From positions 424,501 through 488,500 of the forward strand of contig JAXRKP010000024.1 in the NCBI GenBank assembly GCA_037039925.1: a stretch of 64,000 nucleotides of DNA, in the 5' to 3' direction. A program made the position numbers and the translations under genes. A model generated the notes under the pieces. The model saw nothing but the letters and a program-made list of their open reading frames with translations. It was not told where the DNA came from and did not search any database. Below are positions 54,201 through 60,200 of this stretch, in pieces; the stretch's first letter is position 1; each line of letters starts with the position of its first letter. This stretch comes from Doris montereyensis (lineage: Eukaryota; Mollusca; Gastropoda; Nudibranchia; Dorididae).

Positions 54201-57200
54201 CCTGTGTTGTTTGTGGAAGACTTTCGGTAGTTTGTAGTTATAATGATACTGGTTTAAATCTAAGCACTGGCTAGCCCAGATTTTGTTTCATGTTTTACTG
54301 TTAGAAAAGGTAATTCAGTCTGCTTGCCTCATTTCACTCTGATGTAAATGAGTATCCGGCTAAAGGAGGAGACGGATCTTGTCATGCTCCTCAAGGAGAC
54401 AAAGGGGTTTTTTGAATGAAATGGCCTGCTGGGAGAAATGTGACGTAAAGTCAATGAGCCCAGACTATTATTCCATGTTCATCTTCTGTTTCTCTTCATC
54501 AAAGAGACTGGAACATTAATACTTGAAAAGTAAAATAGCCTGGGCTATTCTTGTTTTGGCCAGGCTTTTTTCTCATGGAATATCTCTCTTTCTTAGAATT
54601 TAACAACATTGTTGTTGATAGGAGATTTGTCACAGAGAAGCTACCTGAATTCAAGTGTAAAGTGTGGTTAGATATCAACTTCACTTTTCATAAGTGGTAG
54701 CTGTATTCATAAATGTAATATAAAAGGGTTAAAAAGTAAAAATGTTATTTCAAATCTATGTACAAGTATATATCACGTAAAAAAAAAAATTGTAATTCTG
54801 TGTATGTTCTTATTTTAACATTAAAATCCTACAGTAACATGCAAGTTATGCAATTTAGTGAAATAAATTGACTAGGCTTAATTGCTTCTTCTCATGAATT
54901 GTGTTGGGTTTTTTTTTCTTCAGGGTTCTTGATCTTGTTGACGTGATGATTAAGCGAACACTCTGGGCACTTCATCTTTGTAAGAACTTTTATTTTATTT
55001 TACCATACGTGATGCTTTTTTTTTTCTAGTTTCAGATATCCCTTTTAAAAAAATGTGATTACGCTTCTTCTTTTCATATTTATTCGTCAATCATAAGGTT
55101 TTGCAATTGAATCTTGTTGAAAGAATTTGATTTAATATTTTTAACAGGATCTATTGAGGCCACTTTTGTTGCTCATTTTGACGTCACGGGGTGTTGAAGA
55201 ACAGTCTGCGAGAGACAAGGCAAAATCCTTGTTCAACCTTCTGAAATCCATGCAAAGGTTTGTTTCTTTCTAAATGATTCGTTGAAAGGCTTGCTTTTAG
55301 GCATACTTAAAGATTTGTCTATAAGTCGTCTACAAACTTTTGTGATAGATTTCTTGGTTTACGACTCTTATTATCTTAACTTCAGAAGTTACAACATTTT
55401 GTTGTTGTACTGAACATGTTTTAAAAATAAATATATGAATGTAAAGACATTACTGCAAGATAAAAAAGTTATAAATAAGGATAGAGTTAAAAACTTTATA
55501 ATAAACATGTTGACTTTGGTTATTTTTTCATTTTCATTGCTTCTTTCTTATTCGGGCTATTTAATAAAATAAAACAGCCAACCAATACTATGCCATCTAT
55601 TTTAAGGAGAAAATGGTATCTTTTTGCAATAGATGAAATGTTAAATCACACAGCAATTCTCTCAGATTGGAAATGACCTGATTGTATTTGAAAGCAAATT
55701 TTCTTTATAACAGGCTGTTTGATTTATCCATGATTTCACTCACCTATGCAAATAGTTGATTGCGATTGCATCACATGTAAATGTGTTGATGATAGCTTTT
55801 TTCTTTCAACCTCAATCAGGGTGTGACAGATACTGGCCACAGTCCAGAAGAGCAGCTAGAAATTTTCCAGGAATTGATTGATTTAGCACGGACAGGTAAA
55901 TTATACTTTTTTTCCATTGGAGTTCAAAATTCATCAGCTAACAGTTACAGACATATGTAGATATAAAGTAGAACAAAAGCTCAGATTTTTACCAGCATCT
56001 GACAAAGATAAAGATTGTGAAGATATTGATTGTTAGATTGCTACAATATACCTTTTTCCAAATCTTTAAAATGAACTTATGTTACTTGTTTATATTTTCT
56101 TCCTTTTCCATCAGTGAATGATCCATCTCAGCTTCCCATCATTGCTATGGCCTGTTCCATTGTGGTAATTTTCTTTTCACCTTCTCTGGTTCCTTCAGTT
56201 TTATATTACATATGTATTTTAATATTTTACTAGCTATGTCATGCCGGTGTTGGATAGAGGAGAGGAGTTTACTAAAGTCACAGCTGCTTTATTATATCAT
56301 TATTATTATCAATATTTTTTAATAGTATTTTTTAAATTGCTATTATTATGTTATTAATATTATTGTTATTTTACTTTATGTTTTATTAGACGTTTACATT
56401 AATAGAAATACAGATGATAATGTGAAATGGATGCTAAGAATATGACTATCTTTTTCCACTTACTAAGATTAATCGTGTTTTTTTGTGTTTGTTTCTTTCT
56501 AAATGATTCGGCGAAAGGCTTGCTTTTAGGCATACTTAAGGATTTGTGTATAAGTCGTCTACAAACTTTTGTGGTAGATTTCTTGACATAAACATGAAGA
56601 AATTGACTCATTTGTCTTAACAGATAAAAACATCAAAGGTAGATTGTCTGGAAACTTTGAGTGAAACTTTGACAAATGTTGTCAACAAAAAGTGAGTATT
56701 CAATAATAATCGTAGATGAGTTTACAATTTTTAACGGTACTAGTAGTAAGGCCGCTCCTTGTAACGGTGGGGGAAATGTGAAGTGACATTAACAATAGAA
56801 AAATTTTCCTTCTTCGTCAAGCATTGTTAAAGACTGTCATGTTAAAGGTTCTCTACTCCCTGAAGCACCCCCTGCAATGGGAATATAATAGATTTCTAGA
56901 TTTATAATCTACATCTCTTGATTTAGAGATTTCTATGGAAATGTAGGTAAACTGATCATGTTCATTGGTCTCTGTAGAAGATGTAACAATAGATATAAAA
57001 TCTAGATAGAACAGAACCTAGATTCTATATCTAGATCTAGATGTAATCTAGCAGAAAAGTGAATCAAGCTCTGTCTTCTTGAATGTGTCTGCTACTGAAC
57101 CATGTTTCTCGTCTCTCACAGCTTTGGTGCCAAACTTAGAGGTAAATGAGTAGGCACCAAAATATTAAAAATAAGAAAATTCACAGCCAAATCTGTTATT

Positions 57201-60200
57201 GATTAGTTCCTTACACTGGATGCATTTAATGATTGTACATTTTTTTTTACCATAATTTAGTTTTCAATGTTTTTCTCTTGTTATATAGTATTCATTTCTG
57301 AATGTTTAATTTCCTTTTGGAGGTTTTTAACAGTTAAAACATAACTTTTGCGAAATATATACCGGTAATATATCTATTGGTTGATTTTCCTTTCAACAGT
57401 AAATATTTTTTGCTTTTCATCTATAATTACAGACAGTCAAAGCCATTGCCTGCGTTCTTCTCCTCTCTCTTTGAATCAGAATCAGTAAGTTTGATATTCC
57501 TATATCTCACAATCGCTTTATAGACCCTAAATAAAAATGTCTCTTTGTTTTTTTTTGATAATGATTTTAATGAGGCGAGTCCAAATAAAGCCATTAGTTA
57601 TTTGGGCCATGAAAACAACTCTTAACCTTATCTCCATCTCTGCTGTAATTTGCTTTTGACATAAAGCCTGAATAGTTGACAATACACCTTATATTTTTTA
57701 GATCTAGATCTACTTGTAAATGTACATGTAGTTTAGATGTAACGAAGGCTATTTAAAAGACAGAATTAAACTCATAACTTTAAAATCAAAATTGGATTTA
57801 CGGTTTGGGTTGAATTAAAAGCATGCGCACTGACAGTAATAGTCAAGAATTGAGTTGGTCAGCTATTATGAATAATAATAATAATAATAATAAAGACTTT
57901 TGTTGACTTGGCAAAATGATGGGTAAAATGAGACAAGAGCAACTCCTATTCGGTCAGAAAAGTGTCATTCATGGTATGTTATTGACAAATATTCACTAGA
58001 ATGCAAGGTTTTATGGCTTTTCACAGTAAGAGGGTTTCTCCGTACAACGTTGCCATTTTGAATGAGATCTTTCACATGTTAAGCAGCTCTCCCCTTGGCA
58101 AAAAATACTGACGTGGCCCAAATAGTAATAGCTGGTGGATGGCCCAAATAGTTACTCAATTTTAATTGTTAATATAATAACATATAAATCATCCTTGGTA
58201 TATTTAAATCGATTTAGAAGTACACTGTTATGTGGAGAAAGACAGCAAAGTTACAGAAAAGAGTGTTTCATGTATTTAAATCGATTTAGAAGTACACTGT
58301 TATGTGGAGAAAGACAGCAAAGTTACAGAAAAGAGTGTTTCATGTATTCTACACGCCTCCTTGCTCTTTTGGGATAATATTTTAAATCATTTTAAGTCCA
58401 CGTTAATTATCAAAATATTATGTTGCATTATATTTAGACATGATTAATTAAGTGCCGTGATTAGGATATGAAAAGGAGAGTGAAGTTAAGTTAAATAAAG
58501 AACAGTGTGTTTTACAAATAATGTCATTTGTTTTGTGTTACTGATGACTTGGTAAGTGAAATTAAAAAGAAACTGAATGATGAATCATTTACTATTTGTT
58601 ACCTTTTTCAGATTTCTTTCCACTCTTTGAGTTCAATTTTGTTGACATGTCTGAGTAGCAAAGAAGCCAAGACGCACAGTCGGGTAAAATTTGATAATAA
58701 TTGTTACTGTTAAAAATTGATACAATGCTTGCATTTATAAACTCATTAAATTTTTTTTCATGTTGGAACATGCCCTTTGTCATAATTTTAGTTTAATATA
58801 AAATATTACTTGCATGATTGTTTCAGATAAGAAAATTATTTTTTATTTATACCGTAATTATGTTTACCTGAGAAAAAAAAATTTTATTTGATCGTTTAAG
58901 GGATTTTAAAAAAAATTACAGATCATGTATACCTGTAGTGCAGAATGAAAATCCCTTTGTAAAAAAACATACACCATTGCACATAATGGACTCAGATGAA
59001 TAAATTATACAAATCAATCCTGCCATTCCTAAAGTATTGTCTTATGTCCAACATAATTGAAATTAAATCATTGCATTTGAATTATTCATTGTTTTCCAGA
59101 CTTTGTGCTGTTCTCTCCTTGCTTCATTGGCCAAGAAATCAGGGAATGTAAGTGATTTCAGATATTACATCAGACATGTAAATGAATGTATCAATTTTAG
59201 TTCAGTAGACCATATGTGAATGGGTGAGGTTGTTTTAAAAAGCAATGTGCTTGATAGGACATATAGAGGACTTTAAAGGAGGAAAATTGTTCATTTATAA
59301 TGTAACGTGATTTCCACCATCAAAGAATGCTTATCTTCGTTATAAATTTTCCAGTTGCTCCTCAATTTTATGTCAAATGAGAAAAGTTCATGTATTTTAG
59401 GGGGGGGGGGGGGGGGGGAATGTAAAATCTATACTTCATGGTATTTAGAGATGAAAAGGAATAAAACGGCAGTAGGCAAACTTGGTGAAGTTTCTTTTGG
59501 GCCACTTAATACTTTGTTGATCGTAAACATTACATAAGCATAACAAGTCTGCATATATACAGGTTTGTAACTGTTTGAGTGTATGTAGCTTTTTTTCGTT
59601 CAAATAAATCATAAATACTTGTGAGAGGAGCAGTTTCCTTAATTTCCAAGTGGTAATGATCAAGAAATAACACAAAGAAGAATCACAGAATGTGATGAGA
59701 TGATTATTAAATATGAATAGTAATTGTAATAATTAATTTATAAAGGGCACGAATCCATTTAAATGCTCCAATGTGCTGAGAATAAAACTTATCATGTACA
59801 AACACAAAACAAAAATTCATAACATTATTGGAATAATTAATTAAAAAGTAGTTCAATTACATATTATAATCATAACAATTTCAATTTGATGAAATGGAGA
59901 ACAGAATTTTCACAATTTGAGATGTAAGTGTGTAGTGGAATTTGAAACATACTGCGAAGCAAGCAAATATGAAAAAAATGGAGGTTTTGAATTGAGCTGT
60001 TGGTTAGCATTATGAATTCAGCTATTTAGGTAAAATTATCACTAGTAAAGGATTTCATTCACATTGCAACTATGATTTCATTTAAGGTGTAACTGTCTTA
60101 CATTCATTGTCTTTTTACAGCTGTCTTCCGATTCTAGTAAAAGTCAATGGATGTTTGAAGCAGCGTCACTTGTGTCAAAGGTTTGTATTGTGTTGTCATC

